DNA of 64,000 nucleotides from Streptomyces sp. JHA26 (GTDB lineage Bacteria > Actinomycetota > Actinomycetes > Streptomycetales > Streptomycetaceae). Below, in pieces: positions 53,967 through 64,000 of this stretch; positions within the stretch are counted from its first letter, which is position 1, and every line of letters begins with the position of its first letter. Where the stretch lies: positions 57,990 to 121,989 of the forward strand of contig NZ_BDJC01000016.1 in the NCBI RefSeq assembly GCF_002005565.1, read 5' to 3'. The notes below the pieces were generated by a model. That model was not told the origin of the DNA. It made no database searches and saw only the letters and a program-made list of their open reading frames with translations. Made by a program: the position numbers and the translations under genes.

Positions 53967-54757
53967 CGGACGACCGGTATGCGGTGCGCCTGCTGGAGTT
54001 CGGCCGGGCGGACGTGCGCGGACCGGAGGTCTTCTGGATGAGCCACTGGGACGAGTGGGTCACCCTCGCCTTCTCGGCCGTACTGATCCGCAACGCGTCC
54101 CGCTGCGTGCTCCTCAACGCGGGGATGTCACGCGCCGATCCGGAACTGGACCGGCTGTGGGAGGAGTACGCGGGCCATCCCCGGGCGAGGATGAGGTTCG
54201 GCACGCCCGTGCCCGATCAGCTCCGCGCCCTCGGCATCGACCCCGGAGCCGTCACCGACGTCGTTCTCTCCCCGTTCCAGGCCTACTCCGTCTCGGACGT
54301 ACGGGAGTTCCCCGGTGCCAGGGTGCACCTGCTGCGCTCGGGATGGGCCGAGTTCCTCGCACCGTCGCGCCGCCACGTGCTCGACCAGACGCAGAGACGT
54401 GAGTTGTCCATGCCGAGAGGCGTCATGGAGTACCTGTTGTCCGACGCCTGGAACCGGGTCCGTCTCCTCGACGACCGGGACGTGATCGCGCCCGGGATCA
54501 CCTCGCTGGCCGTGGGCGTCCACCATCCCGAATCCCTCGCCGTCACCATCGGCACGCGGAAGGGGCCGGTGGTCTGGACCGACGGGATCTTCCACCACGA
54601 GAACTTCGACGGGCGGACGCCCGTGGGACTGACCCGGTCACTGGACGAGTCCTCCCGGCTGCAGGAGTTCCTGGAGAACTCCGGCGCCGCCGCCGTCCTG
54701 CCCGCGTACGACTCGACCCTCACCGAACGGTACGTCGATGGCATCGTCGCGGACTGA
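53963..54757 (+). CDS. Metallo-beta-lactamase-fold protein lacking the metal-binding motif
   Basis: The 264-residue protein aligns with the AHL-lactonase-like metallo-beta-lactamase fold (AFSAVLIRNASRCVLLNAGMS, LRALGIDPGAVTDVVLS, GITSLAVGVHHPESLAVTIG, GPVVWTDGIF), but the HxHxDH motif expected after TDVVLS is replaced. Residues 104-109 read Pro-Phe-Gln-Ala-Tyr-Ser. The second His region keeps two His and the Asp lies in WTDG. Loss of the paired-metal site suggests a non-catalytic or repurposed role. It is overlapped at both ends by SDR genes. Confidence 0.7.
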   Translation: MTDDRYAVRLLEFGRADVRGPEVFWMSHWDEWVTLAFSAVLIRNASRCVLLNAGMSRADPELDRLWEEYAGHPRARMRFGTPVPDQLRALGIDPGAVTDVVLSPFQAYSVSDVREFPGARVHLLRSGWAEFLAPSRRHVLDQTQRRELSMPRGVMEYLLSDAWNRVRLLDDRDVIAPGITSLAVGVHHPESLAVTIGTRKGPVVWTDGIFHHENFDGRTPVGLTRSLDESSRLQEFLENSGAAAVLPAYDSTLTERYVDGIVAD

Positions 54758-55514
54758 GGACGCGGACGGCCCCGGCACGCACGGCCTGCGCGGCAGACGG
54801 GCCGTCGTGACGGGAGCCGGACGGGGCATCGGGGCGGCGGTCGCCCGCCTGCTCGTGGACAGGGGCGCCGCGGTCTGCGTCGTCGACCGCGGTGTGCGCG
54901 AGCTCGAGGCCTGGCGGAACGCACCTGTCGCCCAGGTGGCCGAGGACCTCTCGGCGAACGGGTCGGCGCGCCGCGTGGTCGCCGCTGCCGAGCGGGAACT
55001 GGGCGGCGTCGACATCCTGGTCCACGCCGCCGGCGTTCTGAGGCGCACTCCGTTCTTCGAAGTGGCGGACGAGGACTGGGAGCTGCACATCCGCACCAAC
55101 CTCAGGAGCACGTTCTTCCTGGCGCAGGAGTGCGCCCGGGTCATGCGCGACCAGGGCGCCGGTGGCCGGATCGTCGCCCTGGCCTCGGACGCCTGGTGGA
55201 CGGGCGGATACGACGGCTCCCTCGCCTACGCGGCGAGCAAGGGGGGCGTGGTGACTCTCGTACGCGGCATCGCACGCGAACTCGCGCCTCTGCGCATCAC
55301 CGTCAACGCGATCGTGCCGGGACTCGTCGACACCGAGATGCTGCGCGGCCAGCTCTCCCCGGAGGCGCTCGCACGTCAGACGGCGGCCGTCCCCTGGCAG
55401 CGCCCGGCCGAACCCGCGGAGATCGCCCGGGTCGTGGGCTTCGTGGTCTCCGACGCGGCCGAGTACATGACGGGAGCCGTGCTCAACGTGAGCGGCGGCC
55501 TGCTGACGTACTGA
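54738..55514 (+). CDS. Short-chain dehydrogenase/reductase, second copy in the sugar cluster
   Basis: The 258-residue SDR has VVTGAGRGIGAAVARLL, CVVDRGV (NAD-type acidic tip), VHAAGVLRRTPFF, LASDAWWTGGYDGS then Tyr-Lys in AYAASKGGVVTLV, and VPGLVDTEM. It is less conserved around the Ser (ALASDAWW). ATG 54738 overlaps the beta-lactamase-fold gene by 20 bp. It differs from the first SDR throughout, so the two are old paralogues doing different oxidations. Confidence 0.85.
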   Translation: MASSRTEDADGPGTHGLRGRRAVVTGAGRGIGAAVARLLVDRGAAVCVVDRGVRELEAWRNAPVAQVAEDLSANGSARRVVAAAERELGGVDILVHAAGVLRRTPFFEVADEDWELHIRTNLRSTFFLAQECARVMRDQGAGGRIVALASDAWWTGGYDGSLAYAASKGGVVTLVRGIARELAPLRITVNAIVPGLVDTEMLRGQLSPEALARQTAAVPWQRPAEPAEIARVVGFVVSDAAEYMTGAVLNVSGGLLTY

Positions 55515-55534
55515 GGAAAGCCCGGGGGGCACGC

Positions 55535-56611
55535 GTGCGCATGGGAACGCTGACCGAGGAGTTCTGGGCCGGCAAGCGGGTGTTCGTCACGGGACACACG
55601 GGGTTCAAGGGGAGCTGGCTGACCGTTCTGCTCGATCATCTGGGAGCCGAGGTGACGGGATTCAGCCTGCCCACGGTCGATGATCCGAGCCTGTTCTCGG
55701 CAGCAGGCGTGCGGGGCGTCTGCCGGGACCTCCGCGGAGACGTGCGGGACCTCCCCGCGCTGTGCGGGGCGATCGAGGCCGCACAGCCGCAGATCGTCGT
55801 GCACCTGGCGGCCCAGGCGATCGTCGCGCGCGGCTTCGCGGATCCGTGCGGCACCCTCTCGCACAACGTGCTGGGCACGGCGGTACTGCTGGAAGCCGTG
55901 CGCCGCTGCGAGTCCACGACCGCCGTCGTCGTGGCGACCACGGACAAGGTCTACCGGAACCGGGGGCCCGGGAACCGCTACGGGGAGGCCGACCCGCTCG
56001 GCGGGAACGAGCCGTACGGGGTGAGCAAGGCCTGCGCCGAACTCGTCACGGAGTGTTACCGCGACGCCTATCTGAGCCCGGTCGGCATCCGGGTCGCGAG
56101 CGCTCGTGCGGGCAACGTCGTGGGAGGCGGGGACTGGGGGGAGTCCCGGCTCGTCCCGGACATCGTGCGCGCATGGCACGCGGGAGAGCCGGTCGTCGTG
56201 CGCAACCCCCGCCATGTACGCCCGTGGCAGTACGTGCTCGACGTCCTCACGGGCTACCTCACGCTCGCCGAGAGGCTCTCCCGGGGAGAGGCTCCGGAAG
56301 GGCCCTACAACTTCGGCCCGCGCGCGGACGACACCGCCGTCGACGTCGCCTCCGTGGTGGCCCTGGCCCAGGCCCTGTACCCGGCGGGCAGGGCGGTCCT
56401 CGGCGGCGGTGAGGACGTCTCCCGCGAAGCGGCCTGGCTGCGGATCGACGCCTCGAAAGCCCGCCGGGAGCTCGGCTTCGCCAACAGATTCGGCGTCGGC
56501 GAAGCGATCAGGGAGACGTTCCGCTGGTACCGGCTCGTGCACGAGGGGCAACAGCCGCTGAAGGTGTGCCGGGACATGATCAGGGCGTACGAGAGCGGGG
56601 AGACGGCATGA
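55535..56611 (+). CDS. rfbG: CDP-glucose 4,6-dehydratase (RfbG type)
   Basis: The 358-residue extended SDR has the RfbG-type motif VFVTGHTGFKGSWLTVLLDHLG, VHLAAQAIVARGFADP, ATTDKVYRNRGPGN with the catalytic Thr-Asp-Lys, and NEPYGVSKACAELV (Tyr-x3-Lys). GGGDWGESRLVPDI and RHVRPWQYVLDVLTGYL are also RfbG-specific. It makes CDP-4-keto-6-deoxyglucose. GTG 55535 has GGGGGG six bases upstream; ATG 55541 is the alternative. ATGA overlap with the aminotransferase follows. Confidence 0.92.
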   Translation: MRMGTLTEEFWAGKRVFVTGHTGFKGSWLTVLLDHLGAEVTGFSLPTVDDPSLFSAAGVRGVCRDLRGDVRDLPALCGAIEAAQPQIVVHLAAQAIVARGFADPCGTLSHNVLGTAVLLEAVRRCESTTAVVVATTDKVYRNRGPGNRYGEADPLGGNEPYGVSKACAELVTECYRDAYLSPVGIRVASARAGNVVGGGDWGESRLVPDIVRAWHAGEPVVVRNPRHVRPWQYVLDVLTGYLTLAERLSRGEAPEGPYNFGPRADDTAVDVASVVALAQALYPAGRAVLGGGEDVSREAAWLRIDASKARRELGFANRFGVGEAIRETFRWYRLVHEGQQPLKVCRDMIRAYESGETA

Positions 56612-57741
56612 CGCGACACGACGGCATCCCCTACACCCGTCCCTCGATCACCGACCTGGAGATCGGCTACGTGGTGGACGCCGCGACGCGCGGGTGGGGG
56701 GAGCACTGCTACGACTACATCCGGCGCTTCGAAGGCGCGTTCGCCGACCATGTGGGTGTTCCGCACGCCGTGAGCACCTCCAGCGCGACCGGTGCCCTCC
56801 ACCTCGGCCTGGCGGCTCTCGGAGTCGGCCCGGGGGACGAGGTCATCGCCCCGGACATCACCTGGATAGCGTCCGTCGCCCCTGCCGTCCACCTCGGCGC
56901 GACGATCCGCTTCGCCGACATCGACCCCGTGACGTGGTGCATCACCCCCGAGTCCGTGGAATCCCGCTTCACCGACAGGACCCGTGCCGTGATCGCCGTA
57001 CACCTGTACGGCAATCCTTGTGACGTCGTGGGGCTGGCGGAGCTGTGCGAGAGGCGAGGAGTCGCGCTGATCGAGGACGCCGCCGAGGGCATCGGTACGT
57101 CGATCGACGGGCACCGGGCCGGCAGCCTCGGCCGGTTCTCCGTCTTCTCGTTCCACGGGACGAAGACGGTCACGTCCGGAGAGGGTGGCATGCTGCTGAC
57201 GCGGGACGCGGATCTCGCCGCTGCCGTGCGCGTCCTCAACAACCACGGACGCGCACCGGGGCGGGCCGCGGACTTCGTGCCGGAGACGATCGGCTACAAG
57301 TTCCGGATGTCGAACCTGCAGGCGGCACTGGGGCTCGGTCAGGTGGAACGGCTCGACGAGCTGATCCGGAGGAAGAGGCGGATCCTCGAGCTCTACCGCG
57401 AGCGTCTGCACGGACTCCCCTTCGTGCGTCTGAACGCCTGCCGGCAGCAGGACGGACTCGGAGCCTGGATGCCGACCGCCGAGTGCCTGGAGCCGGCGGG
57501 TGTCTCCGGCCGGTATCTGCGCCAGAGGTTCCTCGAAGCGGGGATCGACGCCCGCCTCGTCTTCCCCAGCCTCTCGACGCTGCCGCTGTTCGAGCAGACC
57601 TCGGACGTCTGCCCCGCCGCGCGGGCCTTCGCGATGCGGGCGGTCAATCTGCCGAGTTACCACGACATGTCCGTGGCCGAGATCGACCGCGTGTGCGCGA
57701 CCTTGGAAGAGGCGGTCACCGGGGTGCGGCGCGAGAGGTGA
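56608..57741 (+). CDS. DegT/DnrJ/EryC1/StrS sugar aminotransferase
   Basis: The 377-residue fold-type I PLP enzyme has STSSATGALHLGLAALGVGPG, ALIEDAAEGIG (Asp binding the pyridine), the Schiff-base Lys in FSFHGTKTVTSGEGGML, and the substrate loop NNHGRAPG...YKFRMSNLQAALGLGQ. It transfers amino groups to keto-sugars, giving perosamine- or AHBA/StrS-like products. The stop of rfbG overlaps the ATG. It is convergent with rfbF, 6 bp apart. Most likely it aminates C4 or C3 of the CDP-4-keto hexose. Confidence 0.9.
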   Translation: MTRHDGIPYTRPSITDLEIGYVVDAATRGWGEHCYDYIRRFEGAFADHVGVPHAVSTSSATGALHLGLAALGVGPGDEVIAPDITWIASVAPAVHLGATIRFADIDPVTWCITPESVESRFTDRTRAVIAVHLYGNPCDVVGLAELCERRGVALIEDAAEGIGTSIDGHRAGSLGRFSVFSFHGTKTVTSGEGGMLLTRDADLAAAVRVLNNHGRAPGRAADFVPETIGYKFRMSNLQAALGLGQVERLDELIRRKRRILELYRERLHGLPFVRLNACRQQDGLGAWMPTAECLEPAGVSGRYLRQRFLEAGIDARLVFPSLSTLPLFEQTSDVCPAARAFAMRAVNLPSYHDMSVAEIDRVCATLEEAVTGVRRER

Positions 57742-57747
57742 GCGGGA

Positions 57748-58443
57748 CTACCAGGTCCGCCACGGCGCTCCGCCGTGCCAGAGCCGGTTCAGCCGTTCCA
57801 CGTCCGTCGTGGTGTCCATCGGGTGCCAGAAGCCCTCGTGCCGGTACGCGGCCAGCTGCCCGCCGGCGGCCAGCTTGGGCAGCACTTCCTGCTCCAGGCT
57901 GGTGGCGTCGCCCGCCACGAGGCCCAGAACGCTCTTGTCGAGCACCATGAATCCGCCGTTGACCCAGACCGACTGCAGTGTGGTCTTCTCCTCGAAGCTG
58001 GTGACCGCGCTTCCGGACAGCGCAAGGGCGCCGAAACGTGAAGGCGGGTGCACCGCGGTGATGGTCGCCTGGGGGCGTCGACTGCGGTGGAGAGCGATGA
58101 CGTCGGACAGCGGAACGTCGCTGAGGCCGTCGGCGTAGGTGAGGCAGAAGGTGTCCGGCAGCCGGTCGGCGAGCCGCAGGAGTCTCCCGGCGGTGCCCGT
58201 GTGCTGACCGGTGTCCACCACCTCCACCGTCCCGTCGCCGGAAAAGGCCTGTCTCACCTGCTCGACGCGGTACCCGCCGGCGATCACGGTACGGGAGACA
58301 CCCGCGGCTTCGTAGGCTCGGAGAATGTGCCACAGGACGGGCCGGCCGCCTATCGGTACGAGTGGCTTGGGCCGGGAATCGGTGATCCTGCCCAGGCGGC
58401 TTCCCCGTCCTCCCGCCAGAACCACCAGTGACAACGGCTCCAC
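57748..58443 (-). CDS. rfbF: Glucose-1-phosphate cytidylyltransferase (RfbF-like)
   Basis: The 231-residue nucleotidyltransferase has LAGGRGSRLG, KPLVPIGGRPVLWHI, LTYADGLSDVPL (the metal-binding Asp region), RFGALALSG, SFEEKTTLQ, VNGGFMVLDKSV, and GFWHPMDTTTDVERLN, a set specific to RfbF rather than to RmlA. It makes CDP-glucose, the substrate of RfbG. It is about 25 residues shorter than enteric RfbF (257). GTG 58443 has AAGGA upstream. It lies on the opposite strand from the sugar string. Confidence 0.85.
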   Translation of the reverse strand: MEPLSLVVLAGGRGSRLGRITDSRPKPLVPIGGRPVLWHILRAYEAAGVSRTVIAGGYRVEQVRQAFSGDGTVEVVDTGQHTGTAGRLLRLADRLPDTFCLTYADGLSDVPLSDVIALHRSRRPQATITAVHPPSRFGALALSGSAVTSFEEKTTLQSVWVNGGFMVLDKSVLGLVAGDATSLEQEVLPKLAAGGQLAAYRHEGFWHPMDTTTDVERLNRLWHGGAPWRTW

Positions 58444-58548
58444 GTGCGATACATCCTTACGTCGGCCTGGTCCGGACGTGTGTCAAGCCGTGCGAGGAAA
58501 GGGAGGGGCATCCGTACCGGGTCAGCATAGGAAGCCGGACTCGAACTC

Positions 58549-59046
58549 TCAACGGCGCCGACCGGCGACGGACATGACGACGGGGCGGAAATCGACGCTG
58601 CTCGCCACCTTCAGCGTCGCGAGGTCGTCCAGTGGCGTCCAGCGGGCCAGGTCGGCGTCCTGCCGCTCCCGTTCGTCGAAACCCTCGGTGCTCAGACTCC
58701 CGCCGGTCACGGTGGCGGTGACGTAGAACATCAGGCACTGGTAGGCCGTGCGGGCCGCCGGATCGTCCGGTGCCCAGAGGAAGAACGACTCACGAACCGC
58801 CACGACAGGACCGGGGTCGATCCGCAGGCCGGTCTCCTCCCCGACCTCCCGGACGGCTGCCTCCGCAAGCGATTCCCCCAGCTCCACGCCCCCGCCCGGC
58901 AGATCGAATCCTCTCTTCTTCTGCGGGACGAGCAGAACGGTGTCCTGCCGTAGCAGCACCGCGTACACGCTCGGCCGCCACGAGAGCTCCGCCGAAGGAA
59001 CCTCGTGCCGGAAGCCGTCGATGTCCGTCGCCTCCACCGCCGTCAT
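58549..59046 (-). CDS. Nudix hydrolase (MutT-like)
   Basis: The 165-residue protein has a Nudix box [23 protein letters not shown] in perfect form, preceded by [24 protein letters not shown] and followed by [15 protein letters not shown]. The C-terminus ([18 protein letters not shown]) is typical of general 8-oxo-dGTP or NDP-sugar hydrolases. It is downstream of nothing obvious and upstream of rfbF by 105 bp on the same strand. Confidence 0.85.
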   Translation of the reverse strand: MTAVEATDIDGFRHEVPSAELSWRPSVYAVLLRQDTVLLVPQKKRGFDLPGGGVELGESLAEAAVREVGEETGLRIDPGPVVAVRESFFLWAPDDPAARTAYQCLMFYVTATVTGGSLSTEGFDERERQDADLARWTPLDDLATLKVASSVDFRPVVMSVAGRRR

Positions 59047-59143
59047 GAAGTCAGCATGCCAAGCCCTTGCGCCGGCAACCAGTGCGCCGGCGTGCTCCTG
59101 GCTCCGCGACCCGCTGCGGGGCGCCCTGCGCCGTGACGCCGGG

Positions 59144-59956
59144 TCAGCTCCCGCCCCGGCGGGCCGCCGTGCGGATCGCCAGTTCGGCCTCGGCCAGACC
59201 GTCGGTCAGGGACGGGTCCTGGAGCCCCGGTACGCAGACCACCTCGCCGGTGTCCAGCGCGGCCAGTGACGCGTCGACGACCTGGTCCACGGGCATGCCG
59301 CCGTCCTCGTGCACGGACTGGTCACGCCCCGGGACGGGCGTGTCGCCGCGCGACCGGTGGAACTCGGTGGCGGTCAGTCCGGGGCACAGCACCTGGATCC
59401 GCAGCGGGGTGCCGGCCAGCTCGGCGGCGAGCGTGCGGGTGAAGGTGACCACGTAGCCCTTGGTGCCGGCGTACACCGCGCGTTCGGGCAGTGGATGCGG
59501 TGGCAGCGCGCCCGCGAAGGCCAGCTGTGAGGCCACGTTGACCAGGGTGCCGCGCCCGCGCTCCAGCATGGCCGGGACCGCGGCCCGCGTGAGCGTGGTG
59601 ACGGCGAGGACGTTGATGTCGACGACCTTCGTCATGAGCTCCGGTTCGAGTCCGGCGAAGGGGCCGTAACCGTTGATGCCCGCGTTGTTGAGCAGGAACC
59701 CGATGTCGTCGCCCGCCGCGCGCCGCGCCACCTCCGCCAGGTCGTCGGGATCGGACAGGTCGGCCACGAGGGTCTCCACCGCGGTCCCCGTCGCCTCGCG
59801 CAGTCGGTGTGCGAGGTCGTCGAGCCGCTGCTTCCTTCTGGCCACCAGGACGGTGTCCCACCCCTGGGAGGCCAGTCGTCCGGCGTAGGCCGCGCCGATG
59901 CCGGAGGAGGCCCCCGTCACCAGGGCCGTGCCGCGTCGTGTGCTCCGTGTACTCAC
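59144..59956 (-). CDS. Short-chain dehydrogenase (DltE-like SDR)
   Basis: The 270-residue classical SDR has [61 protein letters not shown] and Tyr-Lys in [14 protein letters not shown], and [14 protein letters not shown] 59956 is chosen over the longer frame (60115) because AAGGTGA lies upstream. The [21 protein letters not shown] helix is typical of the DltE group. It is unrelated to the arabinoxylan genes. Confidence 0.85.
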   Translation of the reverse strand: MSTRSTRRGTALVTGASSGIGAAYAGRLASQGWDTVLVARRKQRLDDLAHRLREATGTAVETLVADLSDPDDLAEVARRAAGDDIGFLLNNAGINGYGPFAGLEPELMTKVVDINVLAVTTLTRAAVPAMLERGRGTLVNVASQLAFAGALPPHPLPERAVYAGTKGYVVTFTRTLAAELAGTPLRIQVLCPGLTATEFHRSRGDTPVPGRDQSVHEDGGMPVDQVVDASLAALDTGEVVCVPGLQDPSLTDGLAEAELAIRTAARRGGS

Positions 59957-60114
59957 TGTCGTGTCACCTTTCGCGTGAGCGATCCGCGCATGCCGTGATC
60001 GGTGACGGGTACCCCGGACGAAAGCTCGCACAAGGGGAAAACCGCCCGGGTGCCGCAGGACGGTCACGGGACGTCCTCCGCTGCGCGGGCGGGTGACCCG
60101 GGGCGTTCGGAGCA

Positions 60115-60155
60115 CGGTGCGGCGGGCCCGGCCTCTGGCCGGGCCCGCCGCACCG
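60115..60155 (-). terminator. Strong terminator after the GH62 gene
   Basis: A 19-bp perfect stem (60115-60133 with 60137-60155) with a TCT loop lies 34 bp past the GH62 stop on the minus strand. It also isolates the SDR gene upstream in the opposite sense. The remainder of 59957-60188 has no gene. Confidence 0.85.
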
Positions 60156-60188
60156 GCTCTCCCTCGGAGCCGGGACCGTGCCGTGCCG

Positions 60189-61655
60189 TCAGCGCTGCAG
60201 TGTCAGCAGACCCGGACGGTAGGGCAGGAGGCCGTAGTCGCCGCCGGAGGCGGGGTTGCGTCCCTGGTAGAGCAACTGCAGGTGGCAGGGGTCGACGGTC
60301 ATGGTCTGATCGGGGCCGGTGCGGATCAGCTCGCCGTGGCTGATGTCGTTGGTCCAGGTGGCGCCGCTGTTGGCCTTGCCGGCGAAGGGATTGCCCTCGG
60401 TGGCGGCCTGGGGCGTCCACGAGCCGTTCAGACTGGTGGCCGTGAAGGAGCGGAAGTACCGGCCCTGCGAGCCGATCGCCTCGACGATCATGAGGTAGCG
60501 GTTCTGGCCCTTCAGCTTGTAGACCTGCGGGGCTTCGAACAGGTTGTTCGTCGTGTCGCTCATGACCACCGTCGAGGTGGAGCCGAAACTGCCGGGGAAG
60601 TTCCCGATCGGCATGCTGGCCCGGTAGATCTTGCCGTTGTCGCCGGCGAAGAACAGGTACATGTTCGTGCCGTCACCGATGAGGGTCTGGTCGATGGGTC
60701 CCGTCCCGGAGCCGGAGATGCTGCCGGAGAAGAGCACCTGCTCGGACGACCAGCCGTTCGGGTTGGTGGGGTCGCTCGACGTCCGGTAGGAGAAGGCGGT
60801 CCTGCCCCACTGGTAGGCGAGCACCCAGATGTTCTTCGGCGCGAAGTAGAAGAGCGTGGGTGCGACGGTGGAGTTGGACATCGTGTTCTGCCCGGCCGAG
60901 GCCATGTCCGACCAGTCGGAGAACGGGGTGAAGTTCATCGACCCCCACCTCGTCCCCGTGTCGTGCGTGGTCGCGTAGACGAGCTGTTTGCCGTTGTGGG
61001 GGACGACGGTGAAGTCCTTGAGCGAGACCCACCCCTGCTTGGGCTGGGCCAGCGCACCCGTCGACGTCCAGCGGTAGCTCGACGGAAGGTCGCACGAGCC
61101 GGGGGTGTCGGTGCCGACCTTGACGAGCTGCCACTGTTGGTTGGCGCCGCCCCAGTCGTCGTACTGGACGACGTTCGCGTTGTCGGCGGTGGAGGCGCCC
61201 TGCACCTCGAGGGCCTTGTTGCTGTGGCGCGAGATGAGCCTGACGTAGCCGTCCGAGCTGTCGGCCAGTCGCCACTGCTGGTTGGCGGCGTTCAGGTCGG
61301 ACCACTGGACGATCGAGCCGCCGTTCGCGGTGGACCAGTTGTAGACGTCCAGCACCTTGCCCGAGTGGCGGGACTTGATGCGGTAGTAGCCGCCCCCGGA
61401 ATCGACGAACTGCCACTGCTGCTGGCTCTGGTCGTTCCTGGTCCACTGGGTGATGCGGGCGCCGTCGCCGGTCGCCATGTTGTAGACGTCGAGGGCTTTG
61501 CCGCTGTTGCGGTTGACCAGCACGTACGAGGCGTCGGTGTCCACGGTCGCGGCCTCGGCGGGCTGGGCGCCGAGGAAGGCGGCCATCAGCAGCAGGGGCG
61601 CGAGGACGCCGAGTAAGCGTCTTGGACGGACCGGGGACGAGTGGCGAAACCGCAT
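60189..61655 (-). CDS. Secreted GH62 alpha-L-arabinofuranosidase with N-terminal CBM13
   Basis: The 488-residue protein has a signal peptide ([20 protein letters not shown] then AQPAEA) and a ricin-B/CBM13 domain of three QxW repeats over about 40-170 (GKALDVYN...[14 protein letters not shown]...[14 protein letters not shown]...NQQWQL). The C-terminal GH62 domain includes [53 protein letters not shown] and [14 protein letters not shown]62 removes arabinose from arabinoxylan. ATG 61655 has AAGGAGGCC upstream; the 117-base extension upstream is not coding. Two QxW domains occur in this pair of genes. Confidence 0.92.
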   Translation of the reverse strand: MRFRHSSPVRPRRLLGVLAPLLLMAAFLGAQPAEAATVDTDASYVLVNRNSGKALDVYNMATGDGARITQWTRNDQSQQQWQFVDSGGGYYRIKSRHSGKVLDVYNWSTANGGSIVQWSDLNAANQQWRLADSSDGYVRLISRHSNKALEVQGASTADNANVVQYDDWGGANQQWQLVKVGTDTPGSCDLPSSYRWTSTGALAQPKQGWVSLKDFTVVPHNGKQLVYATTHDTGTRWGSMNFTPFSDWSDMASAGQNTMSNSTVAPTLFYFAPKNIWVLAYQWGRTAFSYRTSSDPTNPNGWSSEQVLFSGSISGSGTGPIDQTLIGDGTNMYLFFAGDNGKIYRASMPIGNFPGSFGSTSTVVMSDTTNNLFEAPQVYKLKGQNRYLMIVEAIGSQGRYFRSFTATSLNGSWTPQAATEGNPFAGKANSGATWTNDISHGELIRTGPDQTMTVDPCHLQLLYQGRNPASGGDYGLLPYRPGLLTLQR

Positions 61656-61735
61656 CGGAGGGCCTCCTTGGGGGCGAGGTGGGGGTGCCGCCGGTGAACC
61701 GCGGGGCGGCGGCCGCGCCGGGACGGAAGCGAGAT

Positions 61736-61746
61736 CGAAAGTTTCG
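61736..61746. promoter_or_regulatory. CGAAAGTTTCG palindrome upstream of the GH62 gene
   Basis: This perfect 11-base palindrome lies 81 bp upstream of the GH62 start. The same 11-mer recurs at 61933-61943, in the other half of the divergent region. GAAA/TTTC-containing operators are known upstream of Streptomyces xylanolytic genes; this one is identical in both halves of the spacer. Confidence 0.75.
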
Positions 61747-61932
61747 GTGTGATCCCGGTTCCGTGACGCCACAAGCTAGGGAGAAGGGGCCCCGCGGTCA
61801 AGGCCTGTTACCGGTCTGTCCGCAAACAGCCCCTCGGTTCGAGGGTGGCGATCCCGTGCAGCGGCCACGGAACCGCAGGTGGCGTGGGGTGCGGCACGCC
61901 GGCCCCGGGGTGTGCCCGCCTCAACACAGCGT

Positions 61933-61964
61933 CGAAAGTTTCGGATAGGAATCGGAAACTTCTC
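61933..61964. promoter_or_regulatory. CGAAAGTTTCG palindrome plus a degenerate copy in the GH10 half of the spacer
   Basis: CGAAAGTTTCG at 61933-61943 is identical to the copy at 61736-61746. A related CGGAAACTTCTC (61953-61964) follows, centred about 20 bp away, as a likely half-conserved second site. They lie 458 bp upstream of the xylanase ATG. Confidence 0.65.
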
Positions 61965-61973
61965 CCGTCACGA

Positions 61974-61997
61974 GGGTTGACGAGTCACCGTCAACCC
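61974..61997. promoter_or_regulatory. GGGTTGACG/CGTCAACCC inverted repeat
   Basis: GGGTTGACG (61974-61982) and CGTCAACCC (61989-61997) are perfect 9-bp arms around AGTCAC. TTGACG in the left arm could be a -35 box toward the xylanase gene; no convincing -10 is seen. The remaining leader, 61998 to 62401, has no gene or hairpin that I can support. Confidence 0.5.
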
Positions 61998-62353
61998 CTC
62001 AATCATCCTGTCTGGTAACCCGACCACAGGACGGTATTTCGAACTGTGCTGGTCCCGGGCAGATGGCGCCGCACTGCAGAGCCGCGCACAGATGCACGAA
62101 GGACCCGTGCACCGAAGCACCTGCGCCACCCCGTTTTTCCGTCCCGGTGAGGCCTGCGCCGGCGCATCCCGGCCCTCCACGCAGCAGAACGTGCAGCGGG
62201 AGAGGTCCGCGGCGCCGCGCGACGGCCTCCCGGCCGAGCCGCGATGGAGCAACCCGTGTCTGTGCCGGAAGACCGCTGCCGCCCGCCCACGTGCGTCACT
62301 CGGCTGCCGACCGGTCCCGTCCGTACCGGTGGAGATCCTCCCGGGGCTCATGA

Positions 62354-63856
<1,503 letters not shown>

Positions 63857-63883
63857 CAGGTCCTGCACGAAGACATCTCTGGT

Positions 63884-63926
63884 GATCGCGTGGGTCGCCG
63901 CCCCGGTGGCGGCGGCCCACGCGATC
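63884..63926 (+). terminator. Terminator of the xylanase gene
   Basis: GATCGCGTGGG (63884-63894) pairs with CCCACGCGATC (63916-63926) and CGCCGCC (63896-63902) pairs with GGCGGCG (63908-63914), with a T-G wobble between, giving a 19-bp stem and five-base loop 27 bp after the stop. The last 74 bases of the window show nothing. Confidence 0.88.
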
Positions 63927-64000
63927 GGCGCGTCCCGGTGGGGGCGCCACGACGGCCCGGCCTCCGGTTCCACGGCGGCCTCCCGCCCCCGACCGCGCGC

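Overview
The window is very GC-rich linear DNA with strong third-position G/C bias, GTG and TTG starts, leaderless-looking or TTGACA-N18-TANNNT promoters, LAL-type LuxR regulators, an RppA type III polyketide synthase, a monomeric isocitrate dehydrogenase and a GH10-CBM13 xylanase. Together these point to a Streptomyces chromosome. I see no insertion sequence, prophage, CRISPR array or integrase. One RNA gene is present, tRNA-Pro(GGG).

Layout. 0.2-4.3 kb: a MarR repressor divergent from a six-gene operon (cupin quercetinase, two tiny XapX membrane proteins, amidohydrolase, alpha/beta hydrolase, Nudix), plausibly for flavonol breakdown. 4.3-13.2 kb: a myo-inositol catabolic divergon with iolD, iolB, an aldolase and iolC on the minus strand facing a sugar ABC importer and an IolE-like isomerase on the plus strand. 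13.4 kb: a TMEM175-type channel. 14.2-20.0 kb: a gallate-type regulon (GntR, galB, galC, galD, a VOC-type extradiol dioxygenase and an aromatic-acid MFS importer). A TGTTGACA half-site is repeated at two promoters of this regulon. 20.1-24.8 kb: a BASS transporter, tRNA-Pro, an astacin-like protein with a Gln in place of the catalytic Glu, and a LAL regulator. 24.8-30.3 kb: a TPR-CHAT protease divergent from a cytoplasmic subtilase, an ECF-like sigma factor and a small partner. 30.3-42.1 kb: mostly housekeeping (N-formylglutamate amidohydrolase, isocitrate dehydrogenase, MscS channel, ABC exporter, SpoIIE phosphatase, PntAB transhydrogenase).

42.4-45.2 kb: a CYP158-like P450 followed by rppA, the flaviolin/melanin-type pigment module. 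45.5-58.4 kb: a mixed region holding a NACHT-FGE protein, a small glycine-motif protein that shares the NACHT protein's N-terminal motif, an SDR, peptidase E, and a nucleotide-sugar set (RmlC-like epimerase, sugar C-methyltransferase, VOC protein, two SDRs, a metal-ligand-less beta-lactamase-fold protein, CDP-glucose 4,6-dehydratase, DegT aminotransferase, glucose-1-phosphate cytidylyltransferase). No glycosyltransferase or scaffold enzyme is visible in this set. 58.5-60.0 kb: a Nudix hydrolase and an SDR. 60.2-63.9 kb: divergent secreted arabinoxylan enzymes (GH62-CBM13 and GH10-CBM13) sharing identical CGAAAGTTTCG palindromes.

Much of the window reads as a plant-litter toolkit: flavonols, inositol, gallate-type aromatics and arabinoxylan, each with its own local palindromic operator. 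The best candidates for undescribed biology are the CHAT/subtilase/sigma cassette at 24.8-30.3 kb, the NACHT-FGE plus matching glycine-motif protein at 45.5-52.4 kb, the CDP-sugar region at 50-58 kb, and the replacement of the usual gallate dioxygenase by a VOC enzyme.
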